From an uncultured Sutterella sp. (GTDB lineage: Bacteria > Pseudomonadota > Gammaproteobacteria > Burkholderiales > Burkholderiaceae_F), in the NCBI GenBank assembly GCA_934255515.1, contig CAKQON010000013.1, forward strand, positions 1-35,976: a stretch of DNA of 35,976 nt, in the 5' to 3' direction. The notes beneath the pieces are model-generated. The model had not been told where the DNA came from. It ran no database searches and saw nothing but the letters and a program-made list of their open reading frames with translations. Each line of letters starts with the position of its first letter. The first letter of the stretch is position 1. Below are positions 18,862-26,912 of the stretch, piece after piece. The position numbers were made by a program, and so were the translations under genes.

Positions 18862-19155
18862 ATGTCCGAAGACCTCAACCCGGAGTGGCTCCACGCCACG
18901 CTGCTCGATGCCGCCGATACCCTTCAGGATGCGCTCGGGAAGCTCGATGCAAACATGGACGAGGAAACCGCCTCGGAAATTCTTCGCCGCGACCTTGTTT
19001 CCGTCTATGCGAAGCTCAACTATGCCGTCAACTCTGCGCACCTCGGGCCCGAAGCCCTCAACGTGCTTACGGAGGACGAACTCATCGCCTGGCCTTCGGA
19101 AATGCCCTTCGCCACCATGGCGGAACTCGACGAAGAGGTCGAGGAATCGAATTGA
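18862..19155 (+). CDS. Unrecognised small acidic protein
   Basis: This 97-residue protein is very acidic, especially at its end (MAELDEEVEESN). It appears helical, for example EWLHATLLDAADTLQDALGKL and ASEILRRDLVSVYAKLNYAV. It has no signal, cysteine motif or membrane segment. The ATG at 18862 is preceded by AAGGAGA at a normal distance, and an intrinsic terminator follows 73 bases after the stop, so it looks like an independent transcription unit. A TACAAT at 18804-18809 may be its -10 box. I cannot assign a function; it is divergent from the equally unknown 405-residue protein. Confidence 0.8.
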   Translation: MSEDLNPEWLHATLLDAADTLQDALGKLDANMDEETASEILRRDLVSVYAKLNYAVNSAHLGPEALNVLTEDELIAWPSEMPFATMAELDEEVEESN

Positions 19156-19227
19156 TGCCTCTTCGAAACGTTACCGGAGAGCATCTCGAAGCGCTTTGAC
19201 ATCCGCTTCGAATGCCGGGATTGCGAA

Positions 19228-19258
19228 AAAGGCGCTGAAGGCTCTCCTCAGCGCCTTT
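19228..19258. terminator. Bidirectional terminator between the small acidic gene and murJ
   Basis: AAAGGCGCTGA (19228-19238) is perfectly complementary to TCAGCGCCTTT (19248-19258), with A-runs and T-runs on the flanks. It sits between two converging genes and can serve both. Confidence 0.85.
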
Positions 19259-19305
19259 CTCGTCAGGAGAATCCGGAGGAAAGCGGCTTTCCCTGCCGCA
19301 TGCCG

Positions 19306-20841
19306 TCAGGCAGGCCGGATGTCCCGCACCCGCCAGCCGAGCGCGTAAAGCGCTCCGAAGTAGAGAACTGCCGCCCCCGCCACAAGGCCGAGAACGCCCG
19401 CGGCGCGATAGGTCCAGCGAAGCGCCGTCCAGTCGACGCCCTGCTGAACCCACCAGACGGCTCCACCCATCAGAAGCGAGGCGAGTGCAATCCGCAGAAT
19501 GGCCTTAAGCCACCCTGCGCAGGGCGAATAGATTCCGCGCCGCCTCAGGATGGCGAGAAGCGTTCCCGCATTGACGACGCTTCCGAGCCCCACGGAAAGC
19601 GCAAGCCCTGCATGCGAAAGGAAGGGAACGGAGACGCAGTTGATGAGCTGCACGACGACAAGCGACATGAAGGCGGCCTTCACGGGCGTGCGGATGTCCT
19701 TTCGCGCATAAAAAGCGGGGGCGATGATCTTGAGGCCGATGAGGCCAATCAGCCCGACCGCATAACCCACGACGGCGAGCGCGGTCTGGCTCACGTCGTC
19801 GGGCGTAAAGCTCTTCCCCTGAAAGAGGAAGCTTACGAGCGCATCCGCAGTGAGCCAGAGGCCGATGCTCGCCGGTACGCCGACCAGCGCAACGAGCCTC
19901 AGGCCGTGATCGAGGAGTGCGTTGTAGCGAGCATCGTCGCCTCTCGCATGGGCAGCCGAGAGCCCCGGGAGAAGCACGGTGCCCAGTGCCACGCCTAAGA
20001 GCGCCGTTGGGAATTCCATGAGGCGGTCGGCGTAGTTGAGCCATGTCACGGCGCCCTGCCCGAGATGCGACGCGATGTTGGTATTGATGAGAATCGAAAG
20101 CTGGGCGACACCCACCCCGAAGAGCGCCGGCGCCATCAGCGTGAGAACCCGCCGCACGTTTTCATCCGTTAGCGCCTTCCTTACGTTTCTCGGACGCACG
20201 CGGACGCCGATTCTCGAGAGTCCCCAGACCTGAGCGCCGAGCTGCAGCACGCCCCCGCCGATCACGGCGACGGCAAGCGCCCAGATAGGTTCGGAGAAGC
20301 AGTCAGCGAGGAAAACGGTCGCGAGAATAAAGGAAATATTGAGGAGAATCGGCGTTGCAGCGGGAAGCGCAAACTTCTTCCGGGTGTTGAGTACTGCCGC
20401 AGCAAGAGCAACGAGGCTCATGAATGCGATGTAGGGGAACATGAAGCGCGTAAGCCCCGTCGCAAGCGTGAAGGCTTCCGGGTCGCCCTTCATGCCGCCC
20501 GCAATCGCCCAGACGAGAAGCGGCGCCGCGATGACGCCGAGAACGCTCACGACGAAGACCGCAAGCGCGAGCACCGTAAAGACGTTGTCGATGAAGCGCC
20601 TTTCGCCTTCCTCCGGTTCCTTTTCCCTCACTTCGGAGAGCATCGGCACGAACGCCTGCTGAAAAGCCCCTTCCGCAAAGAGGCGCCTCAGCATGTTGGG
20701 GAGCCGGAAGGCCACATAGAAGGCATCGGTCTCAGCCGTCGCGCCGAAGTAGCGCGCAATCAGCATGTCGCGCACAACGCCCGTGATGCGCGAAAGAAGC
20801 GTAAGTCCTGAAATGGTGGCGGCGGATTTGATGAGCGACAT
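19306..20841 (-). CDS. murJ: Lipid II flippase MurJ
   Basis: This 511-residue multi-pass inner-membrane protein of the MviN/MurJ family flips the peptidoglycan precursor lipid II to the periplasmic side. The family start SLIKSAATISGLTLLSRITG is clear, followed by VVRDMLIARYFGATAETDAF and AFRLPNMLRRLFAEGAFQQAFVPML, here given as AFRLPNMLRRLFAEGAF and QQAFVPML. About fourteen hydrophobic segments span the length, as expected. The ATG at 20841 was chosen on this conserved start; twenty upstream in-frame residues are not conserved. It diverges from rpsT, a common arrangement in Betaproteobacteria. No strong ribosome binding site is visible. Confidence 0.95.
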   Translation of the reverse strand: MSLIKSAATISGLTLLSRITGVVRDMLIARYFGATAETDAFYVAFRLPNMLRRLFAEGAFQQAFVPMLSEVREKEPEEGERRFIDNVFTVLALAVFVVSVLGVIAAPLLVWAIAGGMKGDPEAFTLATGLTRFMFPYIAFMSLVALAAAVLNTRKKFALPAATPILLNISFILATVFLADCFSEPIWALAVAVIGGGVLQLGAQVWGLSRIGVRVRPRNVRKALTDENVRRVLTLMAPALFGVGVAQLSILINTNIASHLGQGAVTWLNYADRLMEFPTALLGVALGTVLLPGLSAAHARGDDARYNALLDHGLRLVALVGVPASIGLWLTADALVSFLFQGKSFTPDDVSQTALAVVGYAVGLIGLIGLKIIAPAFYARKDIRTPVKAAFMSLVVVQLINCVSVPFLSHAGLALSVGLGSVVNAGTLLAILRRRGIYSPCAGWLKAILRIALASLLMGGAVWWVQQGVDWTALRWTYRAAGVLGLVAGAAVLYFGALYALGWRVRDIRPA

Positions 20842-20942
20842 GCGTATCGTCTTATTGGCGGAAACTTCCGGAGGAAAGAGCATCATCCGGCGGGCAGGCA
20901 AAAGATTTCAGGCGGAAACTCGCTGTGCGCCGCCCGAAAAGG

Positions 20943-20951
20943 TGGTATAGT
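20943..20951 (+). promoter_or_regulatory. Candidate extended -10 promoter of rpsT
   Basis: TGGTATAGT carries the TGn extension and a good -10 hexamer, 154 bases before the rpsT start. No good -35 is present, as is usual for extended -10 promoters. Confidence 0.45.
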
Positions 20952-21104
20952 CTAGGACTTTTCGGGGTTACCCAACAGGATTGATGGCTTTTCGTAACAG
21001 AAATTCCGTCTTCTTCCCCGGGAAAACGCACTTTCTGAAGGCCGAAAACACGGCCCTCGTACGTACACCAGATCGTCGACTGATTTTTAGGAAACCACAG
21101 AAAA

Positions 21105-21377
21105 ATGGCCAATACCAAGCAAGCTCGCAAGCGCGCCCGTCAGACCGTTGCGCGTAATCTGCATCTCGCCGCCCAGCGCAGCCAGTACCGCACCGCCATC
21201 AAGAAGGTGCGCAAGCTCGTCGCTGCCGGCGACAAGGCTGCTGCCCTCGAAGCCTTCAAGGCTGCTGAATCCGTGATCGACAAGATGACCCGCAAGCACG
21301 TGCTCCACGGCAACGCTGCTGCCCGCCATAAGAGCCGCCTCTCCGCCGAAATCAAGGCGATGGCTGCCGCCGCCTAA
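21105..21377 (+). CDS. rpsT: 30S ribosomal protein S20 (bS20)
   Basis: This 90-residue, strongly basic, all-helical protein binds 16S rRNA in the small subunit. The start [20 protein letters not shown] and the later [25 protein letters not shown] are characteristic of the family. Length is normal (about 87-92). AGGA lies upstream at the usual distance, and the gene ends in an intrinsic terminator after about 75 bases, so it is monocistronic. It diverges from murJ. Confidence 0.97.
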   Translation: MANTKQARKRARQTVARNLHLAAQRSQYRTAIKKVRKLVAAGDKAAALEAFKAAESVIDKMTRKHVLHGNAAARHKSRLSAEIKAMAAAA

Positions 21378-21447
21378 TTTAGGTCAGGCAAATACTGCAC
21401 TCCTGAAAGCGCTGTTCCCTCAGGCAGCGACACAGGCGTCGATCCGA

Positions 21448-21475
21448 AAGCCCGGTCAGAAATGCCCGGGTTTTT
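21448..21475 (+). terminator. Terminator of rpsT
   Basis: CCCGG (21451-21455) pairs with CCGGG (21466-21470), extended by A-T and G-T pairs. TTTTT follows. It lies between converging rpsT and the TrhA-type gene. Confidence 0.75.
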
Positions 21476-21520
21476 CGTTTGTCCGGATTGTTTGGAAACC
21501 TTCCGCAGGCCGCCTGAGTG

Positions 21521-22210
21521 TCAGGCGACAATACCTGGCGCTTCCGGAATCACGTAGAGGAGAACGGCAAGGAACTGAAGCGTCGTGCCCGCGAGCACGA
21601 ACACATGCCAGATTGCATGGTTGTAGGGCAACCGCTCCCAGAGATAAAAGATGACGCCGAGCGAATACGTGACGCCGCCGGCCGCAAGAAGCCAGAGGCC
21701 CCCCGTCGGGAGCGATTCAATCAGGGGCTTCATCACGAAGACGATGCACCAGCCTAAGCCCAGATAAAGAACGCAGTTGAGCCAGTCGGCGGCCTTGAGA
21801 AGAATGGGCTGAAGAATGGCGCCGAGAAGCGCGATCGTCCAGACGATGGAGCAGAGCACGATCCCCGTGGTGTTCCCGAGCGTGATGAGGCAGAAGGGCG
21901 TGTAGGAACCGGCGATCAGAATGTAGATCGCGCTGTGGTCGAGCACCTGGAGAACGCGCTTCGCTCTCAGATTCGGAATCGCATGGTAGAGGGTCGAGAC
22001 CGTATAGAGAATGATCATCGAGGCGCCGAAAATCACCGAGCTCACGACGGTCAGAGCCCCCGCGTCTTCCCTCACGGAAAAAACGATCAGAAGCACCAGC
22101 GCTGCAATGGAAAGAAGCACTGCAATGCCATGCGTCGTGGCGTTCGCGATTTCCTCCCTCACGGAATAGCCGCCGAGCGAATTAAGCGCAGATTTTTCTG
22201 AGTGACCCAT
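21521..22210 (-). CDS. trhA: PAQR/haemolysin III family membrane protein, TrhA type
   Basis: This 229-residue inner-membrane protein has about seven hydrophobic segments and the conserved motifs of the family. These are REEIANATTHG near the N-terminus, STLYHAIPN, LDHSAIYILIAGSYTPF, and HAIWHVFVLAG near the C-terminus. The His and Asp residues of these motifs form the buried metal site of PAQR proteins. Bacterial members are linked to membrane-fluidity homeostasis; the old haemolysin name is misleading. The ATG is preceded by AAGAGG. A leader with two stable hairpins separates it from murB upstream, so it may be regulated at the RNA level. Confidence 0.9.
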   Translation of the reverse strand: MGHSEKSALNSLGGYSVREEIANATTHGIAVLLSIAALVLLIVFSVREDAGALTVVSSVIFGASMIILYTVSTLYHAIPNLRAKRVLQVLDHSAIYILIAGSYTPFCLITLGNTTGIVLCSIVWTIALLGAILQPILLKAADWLNCVLYLGLGWCIVFVMKPLIESLPTGGLWLLAAGGVTYSLGVIFYLWERLPYNHAIWHVFVLAGTTLQFLAVLLYVIPEAPGIVA

Positions 22211-22232
22211 TTCACTAGCCTCTTCTCACTGG

Positions 22233-22317
22233 GATGACCCGTCAGGAGCCGCAGAAGAACATTCCTGCGGCTCTCCGGGTGGAATTCTCCCGGAGAGATT
22301 AGCCTTTGAACGGGATC
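22233..22317 (-). promoter_or_regulatory. Structured leader upstream of the TrhA-type gene
   Basis: On the minus strand two nine-pair hairpins stand back to back: CTCTCCGGG/CCCGGAGAG (22289-22297 with 22271-22279) and GAGCCGCAG/CTGCGGCTC (22265-22273 with 22246-22254). They share the triplet at 22271-22273. An outer stem (ACGGG/CCCGT, 22310-22314 with 22238-22242, plus three pairs after a bulge) could close them. No T-run follows, so they are not simple terminators. Which motif family this belongs to, if any, is unknown. Confidence 0.45.
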
Positions 22318-22374
22318 AAGATTAAGTGGAAACCCGAAGAAAAAGCAAAAAGCGTAAACAAACGCTTCTGAGAC

Positions 22375-23409
22375 TCAATCGTCCCAGTCCGCGCCCATGA
22401 TGACGGGTTCGGGTTCGAGCTCAACGCCGAAGCGCCGCTCGACGCGATCTCTCACCTCGTGCGCGAAGCGGAGCACATCCTCGCCCGCGGCGCCGCCCCG
22501 GTTGACGAGAATGAGGGCGTGTTTGGGCCAGATGCCGACCTTCTCTTCGGCATAGCCCTTGAGTCCCGCGGCGTCGATAAGCCAGCCCGCTGCGAGCTTC
22601 GCGCGGCCGCCGGCGAGCGGATAGGTAACAAGCGAAGGATGAAGGGTAATGAGCTCCCTCGCCTTCAGTTTCGCAACAACCGGATTCTTGAAGAAGGACC
22701 CGGCGCTCCCTGTCTCCTTGGGGTCAGGAAGCTTGGCCGCGCGGATTTTGCGGACTTTTGCCTCAACGGCTGCGGGCGTTGCGGCATCAGGAGCCATTCC
22801 TCCAAAAGCGAGCGCGAGCTCCTTATAGGCGATCATCGGTGTCCAGCGAACCGGCAGGCGGAAAGCCGCCTCGAGAATAATGAAGCGCTTTCCCGCTTCC
22901 GTTTTAAAGAAGCTCGAGCGGTAGCCGAAGTCGCATTCTTCGGTCGTGAAGACCCGTTCCTCGCCCGTTTCAGTGTCCAGAGCCCGGCACCAGGCGAGGC
23001 GCTCGGCGATTTCGAGCCCGTAGGCGCCGGCATTCTGAACGACGGCGCCCGCAACCGTACCGGGGATGGCAGCGAGGTTTTCAAGGCCGCCGAGGCCCCA
23101 TTCAATCGACGTGCGGACGAGCTTGTCGAGCGCTTCAGAGGCGCCTGCAACGATCAGCGTGCCGTTCTCTTCAGCTTCCCTGCGGATGCCGTGAAAAACC
23201 GGATGAAGGACCAGTCCGGGAACGCGGCTCATCAGAATAACGTTCGAGCCGCCACCGAGAATATGAAGCGGCCAGCCGCGTTCCCTGGCGGCCTTCACCG
23301 CTTCCATGACTTCGCCCGTCGTTCCGGCCTCGGTCCAGGCTTCTGCCGTCGCCCGGACCCCGAAGGTTGTGCGGTCGTCAAGTGAATAATTTTCTTTGAT
23401 TTTTATCAT
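22375..23409 (-). CDS. murB: UDP-N-acetylenolpyruvoylglucosamine reductase MurB
   Basis: This 344-residue FAD enzyme reduces the enolpyruvyl group to make UDP-N-acetylmuramic acid in the cytoplasm. FAD-binding motifs are LHILGGGSNVI and IPGTVAGAVVQNAGAYGLEI. The type I family features are YRSSFFKTE and GSAGSFFKNPV, the latter with the catalytic serine. AGWLIDAAGLKGY and WPKHALILVN complete the pattern. Length matches the E. coli type (342). The ATG at 23409 has GAGG just upstream; an in-frame GTG four codons earlier is less likely. It stands between the dxs terminator and the TrhA-type leader. Confidence 0.95.
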   Translation of the reverse strand: MIKIKENYSLDDRTTFGVRATAEAWTEAGTTGEVMEAVKAARERGWPLHILGGGSNVILMSRVPGLVLHPVFHGIRREAEENGTLIVAGASEALDKLVRTSIEWGLGGLENLAAIPGTVAGAVVQNAGAYGLEIAERLAWCRALDTETGEERVFTTEECDFGYRSSFFKTEAGKRFIILEAAFRLPVRWTPMIAYKELALAFGGMAPDAATPAAVEAKVRKIRAAKLPDPKETGSAGSFFKNPVVAKLKARELITLHPSLVTYPLAGGRAKLAAGWLIDAAGLKGYAEEKVGIWPKHALILVNRGGAAGEDVLRFAHEVRDRVERRFGVELEPEPVIMGADWDD

Positions 23410-23484
23410 TTCAAACCTCACAACATGAATCCCTCGGGTTGAGGGGAAGTATTCAGAGGATTATAGGAAGGCATTCGGGCGCCC

Positions 23485-23532
23485 AAAAAACATTTCGCCC
23501 GGGAGCGCTCCATCGAGAACTTCCGGGCGAAA
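23485..23532 (-). terminator. Terminator of the xseB-ispA-dxs operon
   Basis: On the minus strand TTTCGCCCGG (23523-23532) pairs perfectly with CCGGGCGAAA (23493-23502). ATGTTTTTT follows. It lies 22 bases after the dxs stop. Confidence 0.85.
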
Positions 23533-23554
23533 AGACTGAAGGAAAGAGTGGAAA

Positions 23555-25501
23555 TCAGGCCTGAGCTTTATTGCTCTCAATCTCCGCAAGGCGTTCGCGC
23601 ACCTTCGCTTCAATCGCCTGCGGAGTAAGCCCCAGAAGTTCGTAGATTTCCTTCTGCGTTCCCTGTTCGATGAATTCATCCGGGATGCCGAAGCGCATGA
23701 CCGGAAGCGCGACGCCCGCGTCGGCAAGCACCTCCATCACCGCGTCGCCCGCGCCCCCCATCAGAGCGCCTTCCTCAGCCGTCACGATGAGCTCATGCGT
23801 GCGGGCAGCTTCAAGGATGGCGTCGCGATCGATGGGCTTCACAAAGCGCATGTCGATCAGGGTCCCTCCGAGCGCCTCCGCCACAGGCTTCAGAACGCCC
23901 GTCATGGAGCCGAAGCCGAGGAAGGCAGCCTTCGAGCCCTTCATGAGCGTTTTCGAGACGCCGATCGGAATGGTTTCGAAATCCGTTCCCGCCTCAACGC
24001 CCGGACCCTTTCCGCGCGGATAACGCACCGATGCGGGCGTTTCCATGAAGTAGGCGGTGTTGAGCATGAGCCTCGTCTCGCGTTCGTCCGAAGGCGTCAT
24101 CACGGTCATGTTGGGGACGCTTCTCAACTCGACAATGTCGAAGACGCCCTGGTGGGTTGCGCCGTCAGCACCCACAATGCCGCCGCGGTCGATTGCAAAC
24201 ATGACCGGAAGGTTCTGGAGCGCAACGTCGTGGATGAGCTGATCAAGCCCGCGCTGAAGGAACGTCGAATAGATGGCGAGCACAGGCTTCATGCCGCCGC
24301 AGGCGAGACCCGCAGCATAGGTCACCGAATGCTGCTCGGCGATTGCAACGTCGCGGTAGCGGTCCGGGTAAAGACGGTTGAATTCCACGAGCCCCGAGCC
24401 CTCGCGCATAGCAGGCGTAATGGCATAGAGGCGCTTGTCGTGCGCCGCCATGTCGCAGATCCAGCGGCTGAAGACCTGCGTGTAGGTGGGCTTCGAGGGG
24501 ATATTCGACTTGACGATGCCCTTCGCAGGATCAAAGGGAGAGACGCCGTGGTAGAGGGTGGGTTCGGCCTCTGCAGGGCCGTAGCCCTTGCCCTTCATCG
24601 TCGCGACATGGAGGACGAGGGGCCTGTCCATTTCGCGGAGGTTTTTGAGCACGCTCACGAGGCTCTCAACGTCGTGCCCGTCCACGGGGCCGTAGTAGTT
24701 GATGTCGAAAGCCGAAAAGAGCGCCGACTGGGGGCTCAGGAACCCGATCGTCTGGCGTTCGGCGAGCTTCGCAACCTCCCAGAGGCGCGGAATCGGCTTC
24801 ATCATGCGCTTGCTCATTTCGCGCGCGCTGTTGAAGGCTCGCGTCGAGACGATTTTTGCGAGGTGCTTCGAAAGCGCCCCGGCAGGGGGCGAAATCGAGC
24901 AGTCGTTGTCGTTCACGATGACGAGAAGCCTCAGACCCTTCTTCCAGACGCCTGCGTCGTTGAGGGCCTCAATCGCCATGCCGCCCGTGAGGGCGCCGTC
25001 GCCGATCACGGCAATCGCCCAGCGGTCGTTTTCGCCTTCAAGGTGAGCGGCCACCGCCATGCCGAGCGCGGCGGATATGGAGGTGGAGCTGTGAGCCGTG
25101 CCGAAAGCGTCGAACGGAGATTCGGAGCGCTTCGGGAAGCCGGAGAGGCCGTTGAGCATCCTCAGCTTCGCCATGCCCTCTCTGCGCCCCGTCAGGATCT
25201 TGTGTGCATACGCCTGATGCCCCACGTCCCAGATGATGCGGTCGTACGGAGTATTGAAGACGTAATGGAGCGCAATCGCGAGCTCCACGGCGCCGAGCGA
25301 ACTCGAGAGGTGGCCGCCCGTCTTCGCAACAGAGCGCACCATGAAGTGCCGCAGCTCGCGCGCGAGCTCGGGGAGTTCCTCCACAGGAAGCTTTCTGAGC
25401 GCATCAACGCCCGTTACTTCGTCGAGAAGCGGATAGTCCATGGGAGCGCTGTAGTCGATTTCTCCCGACGAAGAGGCTTTATGCGAAGTGCCTGAAAACA
25501 T
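23555..25501 (-). CDS. dxs: 1-deoxy-D-xylulose-5-phosphate synthase
   Basis: This 648-residue thiamine-diphosphate enzyme condenses pyruvate and glyceraldehyde 3-phosphate in the first step of the non-mevalonate isoprenoid pathway. Catalytic histidines are His64 (TGGHLSSSLG) and His95 (WDVGHQAYAHKILTGR). The cofactor motif is GDG at 167-169 with Asn181 (GDGALTGGMAIEALNDAG). The second half shows AIAEQHSVTYAAGLACGG and the transketolase C-terminal domain. Length is a little above normal (about 620-640) because of about 20 extra N-terminal residues; a start at the ATG at 25441 is an alternative, and neither has a strong ribosome binding site. It is last in xseB-ispA-dxs, a classic gene order, 50 bases after ispA. 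Confidence 0.95.
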   Translation of the reverse strand: MFSGTSHKASSSGEIDYSAPMDYPLLDEVTGVDALRKLPVEELPELARELRHFMVRSVAKTGGHLSSSLGAVELAIALHYVFNTPYDRIIWDVGHQAYAHKILTGRREGMAKLRMLNGLSGFPKRSESPFDAFGTAHSSTSISAALGMAVAAHLEGENDRWAIAVIGDGALTGGMAIEALNDAGVWKKGLRLLVIVNDNDCSISPPAGALSKHLAKIVSTRAFNSAREMSKRMMKPIPRLWEVAKLAERQTIGFLSPQSALFSAFDINYYGPVDGHDVESLVSVLKNLREMDRPLVLHVATMKGKGYGPAEAEPTLYHGVSPFDPAKGIVKSNIPSKPTYTQVFSRWICDMAAHDKRLYAITPAMREGSGLVEFNRLYPDRYRDVAIAEQHSVTYAAGLACGGMKPVLAIYSTFLQRGLDQLIHDVALQNLPVMFAIDRGGIVGADGATHQGVFDIVELRSVPNMTVMTPSDERETRLMLNTAYFMETPASVRYPRGKGPGVEAGTDFETIPIGVSKTLMKGSKAAFLGFGSMTGVLKPVAEALGGTLIDMRFVKPIDRDAILEAARTHELIVTAEEGALMGGAGDAVMEVLADAGVALPVMRFGIPDEFIEQGTQKEIYELLGLTPQAIEAKVRERLAEIESNKAQA

Positions 25502-25551
25502 GCTGGATGGCCTGAGGGTGCAAATAAGTTATTTTGGCGTTTTATTTGGAT

Positions 25552-26490
25552 TTAATGGGTGCGGTTTACTACGTAGAGCGCGATTTCCCTGAGGCGGTCG
25601 GCAGCCGATTCAGGCACCTCCGGATCCGCCTCGACGAGCCTCAGCGCCTGAAGCGCCTCATTTTCGAGCTCCTCCGCGCGCTCACGGGCTCCCTCAAGTC
25701 CAAGAAGCGACACCCAGGTGGGCTTGTCGTCCTTTTCGTCCTTTCCGGCCGTTTTGCCGAGCGTCTTCGTATCCTGCGTGCAGTCGAGAATGTCGTCGAC
25801 CACCTGGAAGGCAACGCCGAGCGACTGCGCGTACTGAACGAGCCCCGCCTTTGCGCCGTCGCCGAGCTTCTCCCAGCCTCCCGACTGAGCGCCCATCAGC
25901 ACGGAGGCGAGAATCATCGCGCCCGTCTTCATCGCCTGCATGCGCAGCAGTTCGGCTTCGCCCGGATGTTCGCCCACCATTGCGAGGTCAAGCGCCTGTC
26001 CGCCGCACATGCCCCAGACGCCTGCGGCGCGCGAGAGCGTCTGCGTGAGGCGCGCGGCAATTTCCGCAGGAACCTGAGGGACGGAAATGACGGAGAAGGC
26101 CTCCGCCTGGAGCGCATCGCCCGCAAGCATCGCGAGCGCCTCGCCGTACTGCACGTGGCAGGTCGGGCGCCCGCGCCGCAGCGTATCGTTGTCCATCGAC
26201 GGCATGTCGTCGTGCACGAGGCTGTAGCTGTGAATCATTTCAAGCGCAAGCGCCGCACGATCGAGCACGGCCTCATCCGCGCCGGTGATTTCGCCCGCCG
26301 CGTAGCAGAGAAGCGGCCGGATGCGCTTTCCGCCCCCGAGGACGGCATAGCGCATGGCGCCGATGAGGCGCTTCGGCCCCGCGCCAGGGCGCGGCATCAT
26401 CGATTCCGCCGCCCATTCGAAATGTCTCGCCCGGTCATGCGACCAGGCCTCAAAGCCGGTTGCCCGTTTCTCTTCCGCTTGAGCCGTCAT
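25552..26490 (-). CDS. ispA: Farnesyl diphosphate synthase
   Basis: This roughly 312-residue prenyltransferase joins isopentenyl diphosphate units to make C15 farnesyl diphosphate, the precursor of undecaprenol and quinone tails. Motifs are GGGKRIRP at 52-59, the first Asp-rich motif DDMPSMD at 94-100 with RRGRPTCH after it, and the second Asp-rich motif VDDILD. GAMILAS and LGKTAGKD are also typical. The ATG at 26490 has GGAG nine bases upstream; an ATG five codons earlier (26505) is an alternative start. It lies between xseB and dxs, with which it is probably co-transcribed. Confidence 0.93.
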   Translation of the reverse strand: MTAQAEEKRATGFEAWSHDRARHFEWAAESMMPRPGAGPKRLIGAMRYAVLGGGKRIRPLLCYAAGEITGADEAVLDRAALALEMIHSYSLVHDDMPSMDNDTLRRGRPTCHVQYGEALAMLAGDALQAEAFSVISVPQVPAEIAARLTQTLSRAAGVWGMCGGQALDLAMVGEHPGEAELLRMQAMKTGAMILASVLMGAQSGGWEKLGDGAKAGLVQYAQSLGVAFQVVDDILDCTQDTKTLGKTAGKDEKDDKPTWVSLLGLEGARERAEELENEALQALRLVEADPEVPESAADRLREIALYVVNRTH

Positions 26491-26524
26491 GTCTCTCGTC
26501 TCCATTCACTAGAGGTCTTTCTGG

Positions 26525-26776
26525 TCAGAAGGGCGAGTCGCCCCCGGCCGCGCCCGGGTTTTCGGCGCGGATGCGCTCAATCGCCTCTCTTGCGCGCGCG
26601 AGTTCCGAGCGGCAGCGAAGAAGAAGCTTCGCGCCCCTTTCATAACCCTTCACGCTCTCTTCGAGCGTCACGGTGCCTGATGCCATCTGCGAGGTCAGTG
26701 CCTCGAGCTCGGCAAGCGCCTCCTCAAAGGAAAGCTCTTCCGGCGGCCTTGCCGGCTTCTGGACTGCTTCGGTCAT
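26525..26776 (-). CDS. xseB: Exodeoxyribonuclease VII small subunit
   Basis: This 83-residue helical protein is the small subunit of exonuclease VII, which degrades single-stranded DNA. The family motifs LSFEEALAELEALTSQMASG, LEESVKGYERGAKLLLRC and ELARAREAIERI are present, and length is typical (about 75-85). GAGGG precedes the ATG. It is the first gene of the xseB-ispA-dxs set; the large subunit gene xseA is not in this window. A TACAAT on the minus strand about 80 bases upstream may be the -10 box. Confidence 0.93.
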   Translation of the reverse strand: MTEAVQKPARPPEELSFEEALAELEALTSQMASGTVTLEESVKGYERGAKLLLRCRSELARAREAIERIRAENPGAAGGDSPF

Positions 26777-26912
26777 TTATCCCTCAGCTGATTGAAGAAA
26801 GATGGGTTCCGCAGTGAGGGAAGACTCTCACCTCTTTCCTGCGGGCTGCCCGAGATTGTAGCGGGTGGCGGCTGAAATCTTCCTTTATGGAAGCACCGGA
26901 CAACAAGACGCT

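Noticed and set aside
23795..25495. Open frame of 566 codons opposite dxs, and similar ones opposite polA (31534-32976), the sensor kinase (3934-5196) and the 405-residue gene (17518-18729)
   Set aside because: Antisense shadows of well-supported genes; their composition is Arg/His/Gly-rich without domain signatures.
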